A DNA stretch of 64,000 nt, from NCBI GenBank assembly GCA_903867305.1, contig CAIPQU010000115.1, positions 1 through 64,000 of the forward strand. The letters run 5' to 3'. The notes under the pieces were generated by a model. It was given only the letters and a program-made list of their open reading frames with translations. It searched no databases and was not told the DNA's origin. The position numbers and the translations under genes are program-made. This DNA comes from an uncultured beta proteobacterium. GTDB lineage: Bacteria > Pseudomonadota > Gammaproteobacteria > Burkholderiales > Burkholderiaceae. Shown piece after piece: positions 9,968 to 22,851 of this stretch; position 1 is the first letter of the stretch; each line of letters starts with the position of its first letter.

Positions 9968-10710
9968 AACACCTGCTTCCTTGCAGCATGCATGAGTGAT
10001 TTCATATCCGCAATTGCATTTCTCCAGCCTTTAAATACCGCTTGTGCCACAATGGCGTGCCCAATATTGAGCTCAGTGATTTCACGGATTTGAGCAATCG
10101 GTGTCACGTTCGATTCATTGAGCCCATGACCAGCGTTGACTCTCAAACCGATCTGATACCCAAACGCAGCGGCTCTGTGAATCCGTTCTAACTCTTGGGT
10201 TTGTGCAGCGATTGTGGCATCAGCATAACTACCCGTATGTAATTCAACCACGCGAACACCAAGATCATAGGCTGCCTGCAAAATAGTTTCTTCTGGGTCA
10301 ATAAATAAGGATACCCTGATGCCTAGATCATGGAAAGTCTTGACGGCATGCTCAATGGCTTTCATTTGACCAAGTACATCTAAACCACCTTCCGTAGTTA
10401 CCTCTTGTCGCTTCTCAGGGACCAAGCAAACATCATGTGGCAATACTCGACAAGCAATATCTATCATTTCTGTTGTGAGAGCACACTCGAGATTCATTCG
10501 CGTTGTAATGAGAGGCCTTAATGCAAAGAGATCAGCATCTTTAATATGTCTTCGATCTTCCCGTAAATGTAAGGTAATTAAATCAGCACCCGCCGCCTCA
10601 GCCTCGAGCGCTGCCCGAATCGGATCGGGATACGTGGTACCCCTTGCATTGCGTAAAGTCGCAATGTGATCGATATTAATCCCTAGTTCAATGGCATGGG
10701 TGGTGTTCAT
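9964..10710 (-). CDS. pdxJ: Pyridoxine 5'-phosphate synthase
   Basis: [41 protein letters not shown]. Confidence 0.97.
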   Translation of the reverse strand: MNTTHAIELGINIDHIATLRNARGTTYPDPIRAALEAEAAGADLITLHLREDRRHIKDADLFALRPLITTRMNLECALTTEMIDIACRVLPHDVCLVPEKRQEVTTEGGLDVLGQMKAIEHAVKTFHDLGIRVSLFIDPEETILQAAYDLGVRVVELHTGSYADATIAAQTQELERIHRAAAFGYQIGLRVNAGHGLNESNVTPIAQIREITELNIGHAIVAQAVFKGWRNAIADMKSLMHAARKQVL

Positions 10711-10711
10711 T

Positions 10712-11428
10712 TCAAATCTTCTTTAAATCAATGAGGATTTGCCTCGTTGTAAGTACTTGATCTTGTAAGTGTAAGCTGAGTAAAAATCGCATCAAAGATT
10801 TACTTAAAGATAAGGTCTCATGATCATCCATCTCAAAATTGGCAAGGTTCATTAAATGCTTACCTTGCAAAATCGGCCAGTGCGCTGGGTCATGATCCGT
10901 GGAGGGTCGTAAACCGCGCTCAGGTTGATAGACATAATGCACTTCAGACTCTAATGAGGATCCACTTTCCTGACAATAATCGAGCGGCGCACAATATCCT
11001 GTCTCTTGTAATAGACGAATCTCAAAGGGACGCAAAATCTTTTCAAACATATCCTTTGCTTGCGAGAGCTCAAAAATGGTTTGATGATAATGATCAAATA
11101 AGGATTCGTGGGCATCTTCACGCGCCAAAAACTTGACAATCAATTCGTTCATGTAAAACCCACACAAGAGAGCATCTCCGACAAGGGGCACAACCCCGCC
11201 CATCCACTCGGATTTCGTGAGCGTTTTGAGTTCGTTTTTACCTGTCCAGTGAACCTCTAAGGGCTGAAACTGCTGCAGCACAGGACGTAAACTAGAATGT
11301 GGTCTTTTAGCGCCTTTGGCAATGAGTGCCACGCGACCATAATCTCTGGTAAAAACGTCTAAGATTAAACTCGTCTCTTTATAAGGTATCGAGTGCAAAA
11401 TAAAAGCCGGTTCATTAAAGACCCTCAT
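10712..11428 (-). CDS. recO: DNA repair protein RecO
   Basis: [40 protein letters not shown]. Confidence 0.93.
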   Translation of the reverse strand: MRVFNEPAFILHSIPYKETSLILDVFTRDYGRVALIAKGAKRPHSSLRPVLQQFQPLEVHWTGKNELKTLTKSEWMGGVVPLVGDALLCGFYMNELIVKFLAREDAHESLFDHYHQTIFELSQAKDMFEKILRPFEIRLLQETGYCAPLDYCQESGSSLESEVHYVYQPERGLRPSTDHDPAHWPILQGKHLMNLANFEMDDHETLSLSKSLMRFLLSLHLQDQVLTTRQILIDLKKI

Positions 11429-11431
11429 GGC

Positions 11432-12337
11432 TTATTCCAAACCTTGTTCCCGCAGTGCGACCTGATCATCCGCCCAACCACGCTTGACCTTAACCCAGGT
11501 TTCTAAAAAAACTTTGCCATCAAAGAGCTTTTCCATATCAATCCGAGCTTCAGTGGAAATACGCTTTAAACGCTCGCCCTTCTCGCCAATCACCATGGGC
11601 TTATGGCTGTCCCGATCTACTAAAATCGTGGCCGCTATGCGACGCATTTTGCCATCCATACTGAATTGCTCAATCACTACTGAACTGGCATAGGGTAATT
11701 CAGCGCCCGTATGGCGAAATACTTTCTCTCGCAAAATCTCCGCCGCTAAAAAACGCTCGCTACGGTCGGTTAATGTGTCCGCATCATAGATGGCTTCACG
11801 CTCTGGCAAATACCCCTCGAGGGTGGCCATTAATCTAGCGACATCATCAGGATGCTTGGCCGTCATGGGGATAATTTCAGCAAACTCATACTTATGTGCC
11901 ATGTCTTTGATAAATTCAAGTAAGGTGTAATCGCGATCAGCCGGTGATTCTGAATGTGATGCGAAGACATCTAATTTATTGGCAATCAAAACAACCGGAA
12001 TATCACCTTTCAACATCTCCAGAACTTGTGCATCATCTTTGGAAAATTGCCCCGCCTCAATCACCAGACAAATCACATCGACATCACCTAAGGTATTCGT
12101 CACTGTTCGATTGAGTGATTTATTAAGGGTACTAATGAAATGCGTCTGAAACCCTGGCGTGTCTAAAAAGATAAATTGTGCAGTTGGTGTTGTATTAATT
12201 CCTGCAATGCGATGCCGTGTCGTTTGGGCTTTGCGTGAAGTAATACTAATCTTTTGCCCAACCAATGCATTGAGTAAAGTAGATTTACCTACGTTGGGTC
12301 GTCCAACAAGTGCAATGGATCCACATCGAAATGTCAT
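11432..12337 (-). CDS. era: GTPase Era
   Basis: [44 protein letters not shown]-terminal KH domain. Confidence 0.97.
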   Translation of the reverse strand: MTFRCGSIALVGRPNVGKSTLLNALVGQKISITSRKAQTTRHRIAGINTTPTAQFIFLDTPGFQTHFISTLNKSLNRTVTNTLGDVDVICLVIEAGQFSKDDAQVLEMLKGDIPVVLIANKLDVFASHSESPADRDYTLLEFIKDMAHKYEFAEIIPMTAKHPDDVARLMATLEGYLPEREAIYDADTLTDRSERFLAAEILREKVFRHTGAELPYASSVVIEQFSMDGKMRRIAATILVDRDSHKPMVIGEKGERLKRISTEARIDMEKLFDGKVFLETWVKVKRGWADDQVALREQGLE

Positions 12338-12340
12338 TCT

Positions 12341-13135
12341 TTATCCTTTTAAGGTGAGGTTTAACTGCTCATCACCGTTACTCGGGTCCAGTAGGCTTTT
12401 CTTTTTCCGGGCAGCGGTTTTTTTACCGGCACGCCCTGTTTGCGGTAAAGCTTTTTGCGCTGCAATCAGCGCTAACTTTGCCGCAGATTGCTCAGCAGCT
12501 CGGCGACTAGCTCCCGAGCCCGCTACTTTAATATTGAGGTTTTCAACAACACATTCCACTTCAAATTGTTGATTGTGCGCAACGCCTGTCGTCGCAGTCA
12601 CTACATACACGGGTAAAGGCAATTGATGACCTTGAAGATATTCTTGTAATAGGGTTTTGTCATCTTTACCAAGGGTTCTAGGATCAACATTTTCAAGAAT
12701 TTGCGCATATAAACGACGTAATACTTCTCGGACCTTAGAGAATCCAGCTTCAATAAAAATCGCTGCAATAATGGCTTCAAGGGTATCTGCCAATATCGAG
12801 GGCCTACGAAAACCACCACTCTTTAACTCACCTTCACCGAGACGTAAGTAATCCGATAAAGAAAGACTTTGTGCGATTTCGTATAAAGCTTGTTGTTTAA
12901 CTAAATTAGCTCGAACTCGGGATAAATCACCTTCATCTAAAGCACTAAATTTCTCAAAGAGAATTTCAGCAACAATACAATTCAGAATAGAGTCACCCAA
13001 AAACTCTAATCGCTCATTATTTTTTTTGCCATGGCTTCGATGCGTTAAAGCCTGCATGAGTAAATCCGATTTCTCAAATCGATAACCTAGTCTTTCTTCC
13101 AAAAGAGAGGTGTCGATGGTGATTCGAACATTCAT
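12341..13135 (-). CDS. rnc: Ribonuclease III (ORF extends to 13165; ATG at 13135 preferred)
   Basis: [13 protein letters not shown], dsRBD at C-terminus. Confidence 0.95.
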   Translation of the reverse strand: MNVRITIDTSLLEERLGYRFEKSDLLMQALTHRSHGKKNNERLEFLGDSILNCIVAEILFEKFSALDEGDLSRVRANLVKQQALYEIAQSLSLSDYLRLGEGELKSGGFRRPSILADTLEAIIAAIFIEAGFSKVREVLRRLYAQILENVDPRTLGKDDKTLLQEYLQGHQLPLPVYVVTATTGVAHNQQFEVECVVENLNIKVAGSGASRRAAEQSAAKLALIAAQKALPQTGRAGKKTAARKKKSLLDPSNGDEQLNLTLKG

Positions 13136-13136
13136 A

Positions 13137-14018
13137 TTAATGAAAGCTTCCAATCCGGCTAACATCTTTAAAGTTCATCCAGATAAAGATGGCTTTACCA
13201 ACTAAATTAGCTTCAGGCACAAACCCCCAATATCGTGAGTCCAAACTATTATCGCGATTATCACCCATCATAAAAAAGCTACCTTCAGGAACCTTACAAA
13301 CAAACCCCTCAAAATTGTATTGGCAGTTTTCCATATGCGGATATGGTGGTTCAGGTACAAAGTTACTTGGAAAACCACTCGGACGTTGTGGATCATTTTC
13401 AATCGTATGAACCACGCCACCTAAACTCTTTGGGTAAGACTCTACCAAATGCTCGGGCTTTAGATTGAGGGGTGTCATACGGTCGATAAACTCACTGCGC
13501 TCATCACCCCCAACCTGAGGAATAAAGGTCCTATTTTGATAATCAAATGCCTGTCCATTGACCGTTAAATGTTTGTTCTTATATTCAACAACATCTCCTG
13601 GAACGCCTACAACACGTTTGATGTAGTCAACCGACTCATCCATCGGGTAGCGAAATACAACAACATCACCCCGAACAGGTTCGTTCATGGAAATCATTTT
13701 TTTATTCCACACCGGAAACCGGATGCCATAGGTAAATTTGTTGACAAGAATGAAGTCACCAATTTGCAAGGTCGGAATCATGGATCCTGAGGGGATCTTG
13801 AAGGGCTCAAATAAAAATGAACGCAGTATAAAAATAAAAGCAATAATCGGAAATAAATCGGCAGTAAATTCTAACCAAATTGGTTTCTTAGTAATTCCCG
13901 CAGCAAGTCGTTTTTTTGCAAAAAATCTTTTATCTAAGACCCACAACACTCCGCAGACCACAAAGAGTGCCAATAAAACTTTGGCAAAATGTTGTCCAAT
14001 GGCAGCCCAATAATTCAT
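13137..14018 (-). CDS. lepB: Signal peptidase I
   Basis: [52 protein letters not shown]. Confidence 0.97.
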   Translation of the reverse strand: MNYWAAIGQHFAKVLLALFVVCGVLWVLDKRFFAKKRLAAGITKKPIWLEFTADLFPIIAFIFILRSFLFEPFKIPSGSMIPTLQIGDFILVNKFTYGIRFPVWNKKMISMNEPVRGDVVVFRYPMDESVDYIKRVVGVPGDVVEYKNKHLTVNGQAFDYQNRTFIPQVGGDERSEFIDRMTPLNLKPEHLVESYPKSLGGVVHTIENDPQRPSGFPSNFVPEPPYPHMENCQYNFEGFVCKVPEGSFFMMGDNRDNSLDSRYWGFVPEANLVGKAIFIWMNFKDVSRIGSFH

Positions 14019-15823
14019 TTATCCTCCACTTGTAAAATCGCTAAAAAAGCCTCTTGAGGAATTTCAACATTACCAACCTGCTTCATTCTCTTCTTACCAG
14101 CTTTTTGTTTTTCCAATAATTTGCGCTTACGGCTGATGTCACCACCATAGCATTTAGCTAAAACATTCTTACGCAATGCTTTTACATTTTCACGAGCAAT
14201 AATATTGCTGCCAATAGTCGCCTGGATGGCTACATCAAACATTTGCCTTGGAATAATCTCACGCATTTTGGCAACCACTTCTCGGCCACGATATTGACTA
14301 TTACTACGGTGCACAATGACCGATAAAGCATCAACCTTATCACCATTAATCAAAATATCTACCTTCACAACATCAGAGGGTCGATACTCTTTAAACTCAT
14401 AATCCATCGAGGCATATCCCCTCGAAATGGATTTTAGACGGTCAAAAAAGTCCATGACGATTTCCGCCATCGGCAATTCATAGGTAAGTTGTACTTGCCG
14501 ACCTAAATACTGCATATTCGTTTGGATCCCACGCTTTCCTGTACAAAGCGTAATAACTGCTCCAACATACTCTTGGGGCATGTACAAATTCACGGTGACG
14601 ACGGGTTCTAAAATCGTCATGATCTTACTAGGCTCAGGCATTTTCGATGGATTATCAACCGTCAGCATCGACCGATCACTGAGTTCTACTTGATACACCA
14701 CTGTTGGGGCGGTGGTGATTAAATCCATATCAAATTCACGCTCAAGTCGCTCTTGCACAATCTCCATATGCAACAAGCCTAAAAATCCACAACGAAATCC
14801 AAATCCTAAGGCTTGCGAAACTTCTGGCTCATACATTAAGGATGCATCATTGAGTTTGAGTTTTTCTAAAGACTCTCTCAAGGCTTCATACTGATTGGAT
14901 TCGACTGGATATAGACCAGCAAAAACTTGTGGCTTAACCTCTTTAAATCCAGGTAAAGGCACACTAGAAGGTACCCTGCCTTGCTGTCCAGGAGCGTGAG
15001 TAATCGTATCTCCAACTTTTGCCGCTTTTAACTCCTTAATGCCAGCAATAATAAAACCTACTTGACCAGCAGTTAACTCGGTTCGGTCGATCGATTTAGG
15101 CGTAAATACTCCCACATGGTCTACTAAATGGGTTGAGCCATTAGCCATTAACAAAATACGATCTTTGGGTTTTAAGGTACCATTTTTGATGCGGACCAAC
15201 ATGACCACACCAACATAGTTATCAAACCACGAATCAACTAATAAGGCCTGCAATGGCGCATTGGGGTCGCCCTCAGGGGGAGGCACACTCATAATTAAAC
15301 GTTCAATAACATCCTGCACTCCCAAGCCAGTCTTCGCCGAGCAAGTTACCGCATCGGTGGCATCAATACCAATGATATCTTCAATTTCTTGTTTAGCTTT
15401 GTCAGGATCAGCTGAAGGAAGGTCAATTTTATTCAGTACAGGAACCACCTCGACACCAAGTTCAATGGCGGTATAACAATTGGCTACCGTTTGCGCTTCA
15501 ACCCCTTGCGAAGCATCGACGACGAGTAAGGCACCCTCACAAGCGGATAAAGAGCGACTAACCTCGTATGAGAAGTCGACGTGCCCAGGGGTGTCAATGA
15601 GGTTTAAATTATAGATTTGGCCATCTCGTGCAGGATAGCTAAGAGCTGCCGTTTGGGCCTTGATGGTAATCCCTCTTTCCTTCTCAATGTCCATAGAATC
15701 AAGGACTTGCTCTTCCATTTCACGGTCAGAAAGACCTCCACAGAGCTGAATAATACGGTCGGCTAAGGTAGATTTGCCATGATCAATGTGGGCAATAATG
15801 GAGAAGTTTCTAATATTTTTCAT
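14015..15823 (-). CDS. lepA: Elongation factor 4 (ORF extends to 15871; ATG at 15823 preferred)
   Basis: [40 protein letters not shown]; upstream AAGGA. Confidence 0.97.
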   Translation of the reverse strand: MKNIRNFSIIAHIDHGKSTLADRIIQLCGGLSDREMEEQVLDSMDIEKERGITIKAQTAALSYPARDGQIYNLNLIDTPGHVDFSYEVSRSLSACEGALLVVDASQGVEAQTVANCYTAIELGVEVVPVLNKIDLPSADPDKAKQEIEDIIGIDATDAVTCSAKTGLGVQDVIERLIMSVPPPEGDPNAPLQALLVDSWFDNYVGVVMLVRIKNGTLKPKDRILLMANGSTHLVDHVGVFTPKSIDRTELTAGQVGFIIAGIKELKAAKVGDTITHAPGQQGRVPSSVPLPGFKEVKPQVFAGLYPVESNQYEALRESLEKLKLNDASLMYEPEVSQALGFGFRCGFLGLLHMEIVQERLEREFDMDLITTAPTVVYQVELSDRSMLTVDNPSKMPEPSKIMTILEPVVTVNLYMPQEYVGAVITLCTGKRGIQTNMQYLGRQVQLTYELPMAEIVMDFFDRLKSISRGYASMDYEFKEYRPSDVVKVDILINGDKVDALSVIVHRSNSQYRGREVVAKMREIIPRQMFDVAIQATIGSNIIARENVKALRKNVLAKCYGGDISRKRKLLEKQKAGKKRMKQVGNVEIPQEAFLAILQVEDK

Positions 15824-15898
15824 GGATTCCTTAAACGGCTTGCTGCAACACAACACCATATCGTGCTGCAATAAGACGTCTTAGCCTATTGTAACGGT

Positions 15899-17098
15899 TT
15901 AGGATCTGCGGGGCGTTTCTATTTCAACAACCGGTACATTGATATCTCTCAGATTACCTTTACGCCAAACTTGTAATTTGATCCTAGTACCTGGTTTGAC
16001 CTCACTAACGACTTTCGTTAGTTCCGCACCCTTTTCAATATCTTTGTCATTAATCTTCAGAATCACATCACCCACTTCAATACCCGACTGCGCTGCAGGA
16101 GCATTTGGATCTAGGGCTCTGACCAATACACCATGAGGTTTACCAACAAAACCAATATTTTCTGCCAATTCTTTATTCAACTCAGTAATCGTTACACCGA
16201 TACGACCACGAACCACGCGCCCATTCGTTCTTAAAATGTCGGAAATACGAATTGCTTCATCAATGGGAATGGCAAAAGAAATCCCCATAAAACCACCAGA
16301 CTTACTATAGATTTGTGAATTAATACCGATGACCTCGCCTCTAGTATTGATAAGCGGTCCACCAGAATTACCAGGGTTAATAGCAACGTCAGTTTGGATA
16401 AACGGGGTAATACTGTCGTTGACCTCTCGCCCCTTTGCAGAAACAATTCCTGCACTCACCGTATTATCAAAGCCAAATGGGGAACCAATCGCCAGAACCC
16501 ACTCACCAACCCGAACTTTTGATGACTCACCAATCGGTAATTTGGTTAAATTAGGTGCTTCAATTTTGACTAGTGCAATATCCGTTTTTGGATCAGATCC
16601 AATTAACTTGGCCTTAAATTCACGTTTATCGGTTAAGGTGACATAAATGGTAGTAGCCCCTTCTACAACATGGGCATTCGTCAAAATAAATCCATTGGAA
16701 TCAATCACAAAACCCGACCCAGTTCCACGATCTTGCTCCTGTGACTTCGGAGCCGGTTGATTATTTTTAGGTTGGCCTGGTGGTGGCTGTTGTTGTGGCA
16801 AATTCGGGAATGGGATACCAAAAAACCGGCGCAATAAATCTGCTTGATCTTGTGGCGTGATATTAGAAGGCACCTGATATACAGTGACTTTTTCCGTTGT
16901 TCGAATATTCACTACCGCTGGACTTGCTTTTTCTACTAAATCAGCAAAATCGGCAATGACCCTTCTTGAAGAACCAGATCCACTAGATAGTGAGTCTTGA
17001 GTTGAAGAAGTTGTTGTCTGAGCAAATAAATGAGGAACAACAAAAGAAAAGAGAAATACAGCAAAATATCTCTTCAATACTAATCGACTACTGTTCAT
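15899..17098 (-). CDS. mucD: Do/DegP-family periplasmic serine protease (MucD-like)
   Basis: Trypsin-like triad (TNAHVV, DIALVKI, GNSGGPL), C-terminal PDZ. Confidence 0.9.
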   Translation of the reverse strand: MNSSRLVLKRYFAVFLFSFVVPHLFAQTTTSSTQDSLSSGSGSSRRVIADFADLVEKASPAVVNIRTTEKVTVYQVPSNITPQDQADLLRRFFGIPFPNLPQQQPPPGQPKNNQPAPKSQEQDRGTGSGFVIDSNGFILTNAHVVEGATTIYVTLTDKREFKAKLIGSDPKTDIALVKIEAPNLTKLPIGESSKVRVGEWVLAIGSPFGFDNTVSAGIVSAKGREVNDSITPFIQTDVAINPGNSGGPLINTRGEVIGINSQIYSKSGGFMGISFAIPIDEAIRISDILRTNGRVVRGRIGVTITELNKELAENIGFVGKPHGVLVRALDPNAPAAQSGIEVGDVILKINDKDIEKGAELTKVVSEVKPGTRIKLQVWRKGNLRDINVPVVEIETPRRS

Positions 17099-17134
17099 AG
17101 CATGTAAACAAATGATGTTGTTAAAAATGATATT

Positions 17135-18379
17135 TTAAAGTCTTTTGAAAACTAGCGTACCGTTGGTACCACCAAAACCAAAGTTATTCTTCACGGCAAT
17201 ATCAATTTTTACATCTCTAGCTGTATTGGCACAGTAATCCAAATCACACTCAGGGTCTTGATTGAATATATTGATGGTTGGGGGTGATTTTTGATGATGC
17301 AAAGCAAGCACCGTAAAAACTGCCTCTAAACCACCAGCACCACCCAATAAATGACCCGTCATGGATTTCGTGGAATTCACAACAATCTTTTTGGAATGAT
17401 CACCGAGAGCTGCTTTAATCGCATCTGTCTCATTTTTATCGCCTAGCGGTGTCGAGGTTCCATGGGCATTGACATAGTCAACCTGATCAATATTTACACC
17501 AGCATCTTTCAAGGCATTGACCATGCAACGGCGCGGCCCATCCATATTGGGTGCGGTCATATGATAAGCATCACCACTCATACCAAAACCTGCTAATTCA
17601 GCATAAATCTTTGCCCCACGAGCTTTAGCATGCTCATATTCTTCAATGACCATCACGCCACCACCCTCGCCGAGTACAAAACCATCACGGTCTTTGTCCC
17701 AAGGTCTAGAGGCTGTTAATGGATCATCATTTCTGACCGATAAAGCCCTTGCTGCGGCAAATCCGCCAATCCCCAGTGAAGATACAGTGGACTCAGCACC
17801 ACCAGCAATCATCACGTCAGCATCTCCGTACTGAATCAAGCGAGCAGCTAATCCTAAACTATGCAAACCCGTTGTACATGCGGTTACAGCTCCAAGGTTA
17901 GGTCCTTTTAGACCCAGCAAAATACTCAAATGCCCAGAGATCATATTAATAATCGATCCAGGAACAAAGAATGGAGAAATCCTGCGCGGACCACGAGCGG
18001 TATATTCTGCGTAAGTGTGCTCAATCATGGGCAAACCGCCAATGCCTGAACCGACTAAAACACCACAACGTTCGGTATTTTCCTCAGTAATGACAATGCC
18101 ACTATCCGTGAATGCTTGCATCCCTGCAGCAACTCCATAATGGATAAAAGTATCCATATGACGTGCTTCTTTGGCAGAAATATAATCCTCAATCTGAAAA
18201 TCCTTGACCTCACCAGCAAAATGCACTGATAAATCAGAATGATCAAATTTTGTAATTGTTTGAATACCCGATTTCCCAGCGAGGATGTTTTCCCACGCTG
18301 AGTGAACTGTATTACCTACGGGACTTACTAAACCTAAGCCGGTAACGACTACCCGGCGTTGGCCCTTTGCATAAGACAC
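17135..18379 (-). CDS. fabF: 3-oxoacyl-ACP synthase II
   Basis: RRVVVTGLGLVSPVGNTV, TACTTGLHSLG, NAHGTSTPLGD, FGFGGTNGTL. Confidence 0.97.
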   Translation of the reverse strand: MSYAKGQRRVVVTGLGLVSPVGNTVHSAWENILAGKSGIQTITKFDHSDLSVHFAGEVKDFQIEDYISAKEARHMDTFIHYGVAAGMQAFTDSGIVITEENTERCGVLVGSGIGGLPMIEHTYAEYTARGPRRISPFFVPGSIINMISGHLSILLGLKGPNLGAVTACTTGLHSLGLAARLIQYGDADVMIAGGAESTVSSLGIGGFAAARALSVRNDDPLTASRPWDKDRDGFVLGEGGGVMVIEEYEHAKARGAKIYAELAGFGMSGDAYHMTAPNMDGPRRCMVNALKDAGVNIDQVDYVNAHGTSTPLGDKNETDAIKAALGDHSKKIVVNSTKSMTGHLLGGAGGLEAVFTVLALHHQKSPPTINIFNQDPECDLDYCANTARDVKIDIAVKNNFGFGGTNGTLVFKRL

Positions 18380-18384
18380 TAATC

Positions 18385-18624
18385 TTAGCCTTTAGCTTTT
18401 GAAGATGCAAAGTCGATTGCTAACTGAACAGTCGTAATCTTCTCCGCTTCTTCGTCAGGAATTTCAATTCCAAACTCATCTTCTAAAGCCATCACCAGTT
18501 CAACGGTATCAAGAGAATCAGCGCCGAGGTCATTTACAAATGATGACTCATTTTTAACCTCTGCCTCTGTTACGCCTAATTGCTCGGCGACAATTTTCTT
18601 TACTCGTTGTTCAATGTTGTCCAT
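18385..18624 (-). CDS. acpP: Acyl carrier protein
   Basis: [27 protein letters not shown]. Confidence 0.98.
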   Translation of the reverse strand: MDNIEQRVKKIVAEQLGVTEAEVKNESSFVNDLGADSLDTVELVMALEDEFGIEIPDEEAEKITTVQLAIDFASSKAKG

Positions 18625-18681
18625 GCGTTCCCTCCAGGGATGTTGTTAAATTAAAAAGTATTTTATCAGTTTCGTAAAGCT

Positions 18682-19440
18682 TTATGCGAGATATAAACCA
18701 CCATTAACGTGCAAAGTTGTTCCAGTAACGTATCCAGCCTGTTCTGAGGCCAAAAAAACGACAGCATTTGCAACATCATCGGTACTTCCAAGTCTACCAA
18801 GAGGAATATTACCCTTTAAACTATTTTGCTGATCCTCTGATAAAGCACGGGTCATATCGGTATCAATAAAACCGGGCGCAACGCAATTCACGGTAATATT
18901 TCGGCTACCAATTTCACGCGCCAATGCTCTAGTCATCCCCGCTACACCTGCTTTTGCAGCAGCATAATTGACTTGGCCTGGGTTACCCATGTGCCCCACA
19001 ATCGAAGTTACGTGAATAATTCTGCCACCCTTGGCACGCATCATCGGACGCAAGACTGCTCGACTGAGTCGAAAAACTGCAGTTAAATTGGTTTGTATGA
19101 CAGCGTCCCACTCTTCATCTTTCATGCGCATCGCCAGTTGATCCTGCGTAATGCCAGCATTATTCACGAGAATATTCAGGCCACCATGTTCTTTCACAAT
19201 CGTTTCGATCACTTGATCACAAGCACCCGCATCAGTGACGTTCAGAGCAATGCCCTTCCCAGCAACAGGAATGTCATTACTTTTTGCTAAGGTTTCAGTA
19301 ATGCCTTGAGCACCAGCCTCTGAAGTGGAGGTCCCAATAACGAACGCACCAGACTTTGCCAAGCCTAAAGCAATGGCTTGTCCAATTCCTCTTGAGGCTC
19401 CAGTCACTAGGGCGATTTGCCCATTCAGTTGTAAATTCAT
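18682..19440 (-). CDS. fabG: 3-oxoacyl-ACP reductase
   Basis: TGASRGIGQAIA, NNAGITQDQLAMRM, YAAAKAG. Confidence 0.97.
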   Translation of the reverse strand: MNLQLNGQIALVTGASRGIGQAIALGLAKSGAFVIGTSTSEAGAQGITETLAKSNDIPVAGKGIALNVTDAGACDQVIETIVKEHGGLNILVNNAGITQDQLAMRMKDEEWDAVIQTNLTAVFRLSRAVLRPMMRAKGGRIIHVTSIVGHMGNPGQVNYAAAKAGVAGMTRALAREIGSRNITVNCVAPGFIDTDMTRALSEDQQNSLKGNIPLGRLGSTDDVANAVVFLASEQAGYVTGTTLHVNGGLYLA

Positions 19441-19441
19441 T

Positions 19442-20386
19442 TTATTGGTTTAAACCTTCTAAAACTTCCGAAATACTTGTTGGATCAGAAATATTGAGTA
19501 TTTTAATATCACTCTGTATACGTTTGACCATTCCTGATAATACTTTGCCTGGACCGCACTCAACAATATGCGTCACTCCATGTTTTGCCATCAGTTGAAT
19601 CGTTTCTACCCATCTAACCGGAGAATAAGATTGACGAATTAATGTGTCCTTAATCCCTATTGGGTCATTGATGATTGTCACATCAACATTATTCACTACG
19701 GGAATGCCCGGAGCTGATATGGTCACATTCTGTAAATATTTCCTTAACTCTTCAGCGGCTGGGCGCAAAAGACTGGAGTGAAATGGTGCAGAAACATCGA
19801 GCGGAATGGCCATTTTTGCCCCAGCAGGTTTTGCATGAGCACAGGCATAATCAACTGCCTCCTTATGGCCGGCAATAACGACTTGACTCGGTGCATTAAA
19901 ATTGACGGGATCCAAGGTCTTACCCGTTGCCGCCTGACTATCAACACATAATTGCCGAACTTGATCATCTGTCATACCAACAATCGCGGCCATTCCGCCG
20001 GCACCAACTGGAACAGCATTTTGCATCGCTCTTGCTCTAAATTTGACCAAGGGTACCGCATCATGAAATCCAATTGCACCTGACGCAACGTAAGCAGTAT
20101 ATTCGCCCAAACTATGGCCAGCCAACATAGTAGGTACAGCCCCCCCTGCAGATAACCAAGCACGATAAATCGCAATTGCCGTGGTGAGCATGACGGGCTG
20201 TGTATTTTCCGTTAAGGCTAAGGTCTCTTTGGGACCATCGTGAATCATCTGACCAATATCGAAACCAATGGCCGCAGAAGACTCTTCTAAGGTACTTTTA
20301 ACAACCAGATGATCCCCAAAGGCATCTAACATCCCTACCGTCTGAGAACCCTGCCCAGGAAACACAAATGCAATCTTTTTATCCAT
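19442..20386 (-). CDS. fabD: Malonyl CoA-ACP transacylase
   Basis: AFVFPGQGSQTVGM, AGHSLGEYTAYVASGA. Confidence 0.97.
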   Translation of the reverse strand: MDKKIAFVFPGQGSQTVGMLDAFGDHLVVKSTLEESSAAIGFDIGQMIHDGPKETLALTENTQPVMLTTAIAIYRAWLSAGGAVPTMLAGHSLGEYTAYVASGAIGFHDAVPLVKFRARAMQNAVPVGAGGMAAIVGMTDDQVRQLCVDSQAATGKTLDPVNFNAPSQVVIAGHKEAVDYACAHAKPAGAKMAIPLDVSAPFHSSLLRPAAEELRKYLQNVTISAPGIPVVNNVDVTIINDPIGIKDTLIRQSYSPVRWVETIQLMAKHGVTHIVECGPGKVLSGMVKRIQSDIKILNISDPTSISEVLEGLNQ

Positions 20387-20436
20387 ATCAATTCTTTTTC
20401 TATTCGCTAACTTATTCTAGGTATGCTTTGGATAGT

Positions 20437-21423
20437 CTAATAACGAATGCACGCAGCACCCCAAGCAAAACCTCCACCGACGCCCTCAAGGAGTAAGTTT
20501 TGACCACGCACGATTTTGCCACTCCGAATACCGTCATCTAAAGCAAGCGGGACTGAAGCAGCAGAGGTATTACCTTGGTCATGAACTGTCACAATGACAT
20601 GATCAGGGGCAATGCCCAACTTCTTCGCCGTGCTTTGCATAATTCGAATATTGGCTTGATGTGGGATTAACCAATCAATTTGAGAAGCTTGAAGATCCGC
20701 CTTTTGCAATGCTTCCTGACCGACCTGTTCCAAAACCTTGACAGCCAATTTAAATACGGCTTGTCCATCCATCTCCAGAAATCCTGAGCCCTCAATCACA
20801 CCATCTTTGGCATAACCTGGGATACATAAAATATCGGTTTGAGAACCATCCGCATGGACCGCAGTACTTAAAATACCAGGCGAGGAACTTGCTTCGAGCA
20901 ATACTGCTCCCGCACCATCTCCAAAAAGTACACAAGTAGTCCTATCCTGAAAATTCAGAATCCGTGAAAAAGTTTCAGCACCAATTAATAAAATACGACG
21001 ATTCGCGCCACTCGTAATTAATGCATTGGCTAAATGAAGGCCATACATGAACCCAGAGCATACCGCTTGAACGTCAAATGCGGCGCAATCATTGGTTATA
21101 CCTAATTTCTTTTGAACGATACAAGCAGTACTCGGAAAACCACCTAAGTTGTCTGGCGTTGAGGTTGCCAAAATAATCATGTCGATGTCCTGGACATCAA
21201 CCTTGGCAGCTTCAATTGCTTTTAGCGCAGCCTCGACAGCTAAATCACTGGTCATCTCCTCAGGAGCAGAAAAGTGTCTTGCCTTGATTCCACTTCGCGT
21301 ATAGATCCACTCATCACTGGTTTCAATACCTTTACTGAGAAGTTTTTCTGCGAGTTGAAAATTATCTATTCGATTTTTTGGTAGATAGCTTCCAGTACCA
21401 GTGATTTTTGCAAATATAGTCAT
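20437..21423 (-). CDS. fabH: 3-oxoacyl-ACP synthase III
   Basis: [40 protein letters not shown]. Confidence 0.97.
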   Translation of the reverse strand: MTIFAKITGTGSYLPKNRIDNFQLAEKLLSKGIETSDEWIYTRSGIKARHFSAPEEMTSDLAVEAALKAIEAAKVDVQDIDMIILATSTPDNLGGFPSTACIVQKKLGITNDCAAFDVQAVCSGFMYGLHLANALITSGANRRILLIGAETFSRILNFQDRTTCVLFGDGAGAVLLEASSSPGILSTAVHADGSQTDILCIPGYAKDGVIEGSGFLEMDGQAVFKLAVKVLEQVGQEALQKADLQASQIDWLIPHQANIRIMQSTAKKLGIAPDHVIVTVHDQGNTSAASVPLALDDGIRSGKIVRGQNLLLEGVGGGFAWGAACIRY

Positions 21424-21430
21424 GATGTTG

Positions 21431-22501
21431 TTATTTTATATCGCCACTTTCAAGCGCAACAGCTTTTTCTGTTGGATCATGGTTGGTGCTCGAATTGGCA
21501 ATATGTTCAAAAGCTTTTCCGATATTTCCTACCATATCATTTTTAGCAGCTTCATAGGCTCTCATTAATGCCATGTAAAAAGCATATCGATCGGCAGAGC
21601 CATGACTTTTAATCACAAGCCCCTTCAAACCCAAGAGCATCGCACCATTATAGGCGCGGTGATCAACCCGCTTTTTAAAACGCAGCAAAATTGGCAACAC
21701 TAAAAATGCCATAAACTTAGTCAGCAATGAACGCCCAAATTCTTCTTTAATCATTTGAGAAATCATACTAGCTAAGCCTTCGCTAGTTTTTAAGGCCACA
21801 TTTCCAACAAAACCATCGCACACCACAACATCGGTAGTGCCTTTGAAAATATCATTACCCTCAACATTGCCATAAAAGTTCAGTTGACTATTACGCAATA
21901 ACTCACCAGCTTGCTTGACGACCTCATTACCTTTGATCACTTCCTCACCAATATTGAGCAAACCAATCGTTGGGCGCTCTTTGCGCTCAATAACTCTTAC
22001 CATCACATCCGCCATTTGAGCAAATTGCAATAAATGGATCGGCTCACAATCGGAATTCGCACCAAGATCTAAGACGGTGGTACCAGTCCCCTTTTGATTC
22101 GGCATGCGAGTGGCTATCGCAGGACGGTCAATGCCCTGTAATGTTTTTAGTACATATCGAGAAATTGCCATTAAGGCGCCCGTATTTCCAGCGGAAACAA
22201 CAGCGTCAGCAGTTTGCAATTTGATTTGATCAATCGCAATGCGCATGGAGGAATCTTTTTTTCTTCGTAAGGCAACCTCAATGGAGTCATCACTTTCTAT
22301 GACTTCAGTGGCATGAATGACCTTAATACGCTTTTTAACTTCAATAGATACTTTTCGAAGAGATTTTTCAATAGCAGCAGAGTTACCAACCAGAATTAAG
22401 TAACTGTCGTCAAATTGCGCCAATAAATCAAGGCAAGCAGGAACAGTAATCGATATCCCATGGTCACCACCCATGACATCCACTGAAATGGTGACGGTCA
22501 T
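21431..22501 (-). CDS. plsX: Phosphate acyltransferase PlsX
   Basis: [34 protein letters not shown]. Confidence 0.97.
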   Translation of the reverse strand: MTVTISVDVMGGDHGISITVPACLDLLAQFDDSYLILVGNSAAIEKSLRKVSIEVKKRIKVIHATEVIESDDSIEVALRRKKDSSMRIAIDQIKLQTADAVVSAGNTGALMAISRYVLKTLQGIDRPAIATRMPNQKGTGTTVLDLGANSDCEPIHLLQFAQMADVMVRVIERKERPTIGLLNIGEEVIKGNEVVKQAGELLRNSQLNFYGNVEGNDIFKGTTDVVVCDGFVGNVALKTSEGLASMISQMIKEEFGRSLLTKFMAFLVLPILLRFKKRVDHRAYNGAMLLGLKGLVIKSHGSADRYAFYMALMRAYEAAKNDMVGNIGKAFEHIANSSTNHDPTEKAVALESGDIK

Positions 22502-22607
22502 TTGATTGGGGGTTTTGGATGAGACGACTGCTGTCGTCTCATGATGAGCCTGAATTCCAAATAAGAATCCATTGTTAAATTAAACCCTAGGGTTCAAGAT
22601 AACTGAA

Positions 22608-22787
22608 TTAATCGTTTTTAGTTTTAACAACTTTGCGACCACGGTAATAGCCGGTTGGGCTAATGTGATGACGCAAGTGCGCTTCGCCAGTTGTTGGCTC
22701 AATAGCCAACGATGGAGCTACTAAAAAGTCATGAGCACGGTGCATACCGCGCTTTGAAGGGGATTTTTTGTTCTGTTGGACGGCCAT
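22608..22787 (-). CDS. rpmF: 50S ribosomal protein L32 (59 aa, absent from the supplied ORF track)
   Basis: Manual translation [66 protein letters not shown] upstream. Confidence 0.96.
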   Translation of the reverse strand: MAVQQNKKSPSKRGMHRAHDFLVAPSLAIEPTTGEAHLRHHISPTGYYRGRKVVKTKND

Positions 22788-22851
22788 GGTTAACTCCTAA
22801 GTAATCCACTATTTTACATTAATCAGAACAAAAATCAAACCAGTTTGGAAT

